Origin: Sphingobacteriia bacterium
GTDB taxonomy: Bacteria; Bacteroidota; Bacteroidia; Chitinophagales; Chitinophagaceae
Length of the DNA: 7,923 bases
NCBI GenBank assembly: GCA_004294465.1
Contig: REAV01000030.1
Span: forward strand, 1-7,923
Reading direction: 5' to 3'
The translations under genes and the position numbers were made by a program. The notes under the pieces were generated by a model. That model searched no databases. It was not told the DNA's origin and was given only the letters and a program-made list of their open reading frames with translations. Below, piece by piece: positions 6,978-7,923 of the stretch. The first letter of the stretch is position 1. The number at the start of each line of letters is the position of its first letter.

Positions 6978-7577
6978 TTATTGCGATATTGGCGTGGGTT
7001 CTTTTTTCTCTTTGAAGAAAATAATGAAGAACACTAATACGGCTACAGCAATATAAGCAGGAGTCATCCAAATGCCTTGCCAATTATGTGCTGTTTCAGA
7101 AGTCTTCTGTGCATTCACTATATATCCTGAAAAGCTTGTTCCTATTACCATTCCCAAGCCATAAGTAGCAAAAGTAAATAAACCTTGTGCGGCATTCTTT
7201 ATTTTTTCCCCTGCTTTTTTCTCTGTGTACATATAACCTGTTACAAAGAAGAAGTCATAACATATGCCGTGTAAAATAATACCTGCATATAACATCCATG
7301 AAGAGCTTTCTACATTTCCATAAGCAAAGAAAACATAACGTAAAATCCAAGCCGTCATCCCGAATATCAACATGTTTTTTACGCCAGCCCTATTGAATAA
7401 AAAAGGAATGGCTAAAATAAATACCGCTTCAGATACCTGACCCAAGGTCATTTTACTGGCTGCATTAGGGAACCCTATTTCATTTAAAAATGGATTAGCA
7501 AATCCATAATAAAAAGAGAGTGGAATGCAAATTAAAATAGCTGCAATAAAAAATACGAGGAATGATTTTTCTTTCAA
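6978..7577 (-). CDS. NHS-type MFS permease, C-terminal fragment (frameshifted gene)
   Basis: This frame encodes the C-terminal half of a Nuc_H_symport (NupG-like nucleoside:proton symporter) MFS permease. Taken by itself the frame would start at a TTG at 7577, but this is unlikely to be a true start: the same frame continues upstream as 'ADASSAIGTEAFVLL' back to the frameshift near 7622-7626, which is what an intact transporter would read. About six hydrophobic helices are visible, near residues 6-27, 49-63, 68-86, 94-117, 128-150 and 169-187, with landmarks such as 'IPLSFYYGFANPFLNEIG' and 'HGICYDFFFVTGYMY', typical of this family. The protein ends in a short hydrophilic tail at a TAA 96 bases before the oxidoreductase start. 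Bacteroidota relatives are often found beside sugar dehydrogenases, so the substrate may be a sugar or polyol rather than a nucleoside. Confidence 0.8.
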   Translation of the reverse strand: MKEKSFLVFFIAAILICIPLSFYYGFANPFLNEIGFPNAASKMTLGQVSEAVFILAIPFLFNRAGVKNMLIFGMTAWILRYVFFAYGNVESSSWMLYAGIILHGICYDFFFVTGYMYTEKKAGEKIKNAAQGLFTFATYGLGMVIGTSFSGYIVNAQKTSETAHNWQGIWMTPAYIAVAVLVFFIIFFKEKKEPTPISQ

Positions 7578-7923
7578 TAAAACAAATGCTTCAGTTCCAA
7601 TGGCAGAAGATGCATCTGCTGTTTTTCCTTCGGAGGTGTATTGGGTAATACAAAACTAAAAAGCCCAAGCCCCAAAGAAACTGCTGCAGCAATATAAAAT
7701 GTATTGGCAGATTTTTCTATGCCCATTTGTCCAATACAAAGGCCAGCAACAATCCATCCGATGGTGCCAAAAACCCTGATCCAAGGGAATTGCTTTCCTG
7801 GGTCGGTCATTTGAGAAAATGCTACACTATTACTCAATGCAATAGTGGGCATGTATAGTAAAGAGTACAATAAAACTATCCAATAAAAAGTAGTGCTGCT
7901 TTCAAAAATACCTAAATCTTGGG
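7574..7923 (-). CDS. NHS-type MFS permease, N-proximal fragment, cut by window edge
   Basis: The frame is open from the right edge of the window, where it already reads 'QDLGIFESSTTFYWIV', so the true start lies outside; a TTG at 7870 is only an internal codon. About three membrane helices are seen ('FYWIVLLYSLLYMPTIALS', 'VFGTIGWIVAGLCIG', 'FYIAAAVSLGLGLFSFVLP'), with the family's 'MPTIALSNSVAF' and a proline/lysine-rich central loop 'NTPPKEK'. After that loop the frame reads about 19 residues of non-homologous sequence and stops at 7574, overlapping the other fragment. Both fragments are one gene broken by a one-base shift. If it is real and uncorrected, the product lacks the second half of the transporter and would be inactive. 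Confidence 0.8.
   Translation of the reverse strand, partial: QDLGIFESSTTFYWIVLLYSLLYMPTIALSNSVAFSQMTDPGKQFPWIRVFGTIGWIVAGLCIGQMGIEKSANTFYIAAAVSLGLGLFSFVLPNTPPKEKQQMHLLPLELKHLFY
7622..7626 (-). other. Frameshift site: A5 run (T5 on plus strand) in the permease gene
   Basis: On the minus strand the sequence is GGAAAAACAGCAGATGC. As it stands the frame reads P-K-E-K-Q-Q-M-H and soon stops. Adding one A to the run gives P-K-E-K-T-A-D-A-S-S-A-I-G-T-E, joining the two permease fragments without loss. A one-base deletion in this homopolymer explains the break. Confidence 0.8.

Noticed and set aside
7610..7640. Programmed -1 ribosomal frameshifting at GGAAAAAC
   Set aside because: The site is not a proper X XXY YYZ slippery heptamer (the P-site codon GAA would have to re-pair on GGA), I see no obvious downstream stem, and an A5 run is short for transcriptional slippage. 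A one-base indel or sequence error is simpler.

Overview
This window looks like ordinary core chromosome of a low-GC Bacteroidota bacterium, most plausibly from the Chitinophagaceae. The pointers are: the Mrp ATPase carries the 'TPAELPENKY' stretch I associate with Bacteroidota in place of the usual CxxC; a secreted protein has a carboxypeptidase-regulatory-like domain; a perfect TAnnTTTG -7 promoter element lies upstream of mrp; starts lack Shine-Dalgarno sequences; and an NHS-type nucleoside/sugar permease sits beside a Gfo/Idh/MocA oxidoreductase. The taxonomic call is an inference from these traits. No RNA gene, insertion sequence, prophage or CRISPR array was seen.

Left block (1-2215, minus strand). 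Three co-directional genes, transcribed from about 2215 leftwards: a small secreted protein with a carboxypeptidase-regulatory-like domain, a 3-hydroxybutyryl-CoA dehydrogenase 25 bases later, and, only 5 bases after that, a membrane-anchored YdcF/ElyC (DUF218) protein whose C-terminus runs off the window.

Divergent spacer (2216-2349). It separates the left block from the plus-strand operon and contains a good -7 promoter motif for mrp.

Central block (2350-5690, plus strand). mrp (iron-sulfur carrier ATPase), a PaiB-like FMN-binding protein, a lipoprotein-type glycerophosphodiester phosphodiesterase and cmk (cytidylate kinase). The first three are 5 and 7 bases apart and surely co-transcribed; cmk follows after 44 bases. 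The genes share no single pathway and look like a housekeeping operon.

Right block (5691-7923, minus strand). An NHS-family MFS permease, cut by the window edge and split by a one-base frameshift, lies upstream of a Gfo/Idh/MocA oxidoreductase. They are separated by 96 bases, most of which is a 70-base array with a 7-bp period. Together they look like an uptake-plus-oxidation module for a sugar, polyol or nucleoside-like substrate. The oxidoreductase stop codon directly abuts the cmk stop codon on the other strand, with no base between.

No new multi-gene system was found. The points worth a second look are the permease frameshift, the heptamer array forming a G-free leader, the nearly cysteine-free Mrp, and the zero-gap convergent gene ends.
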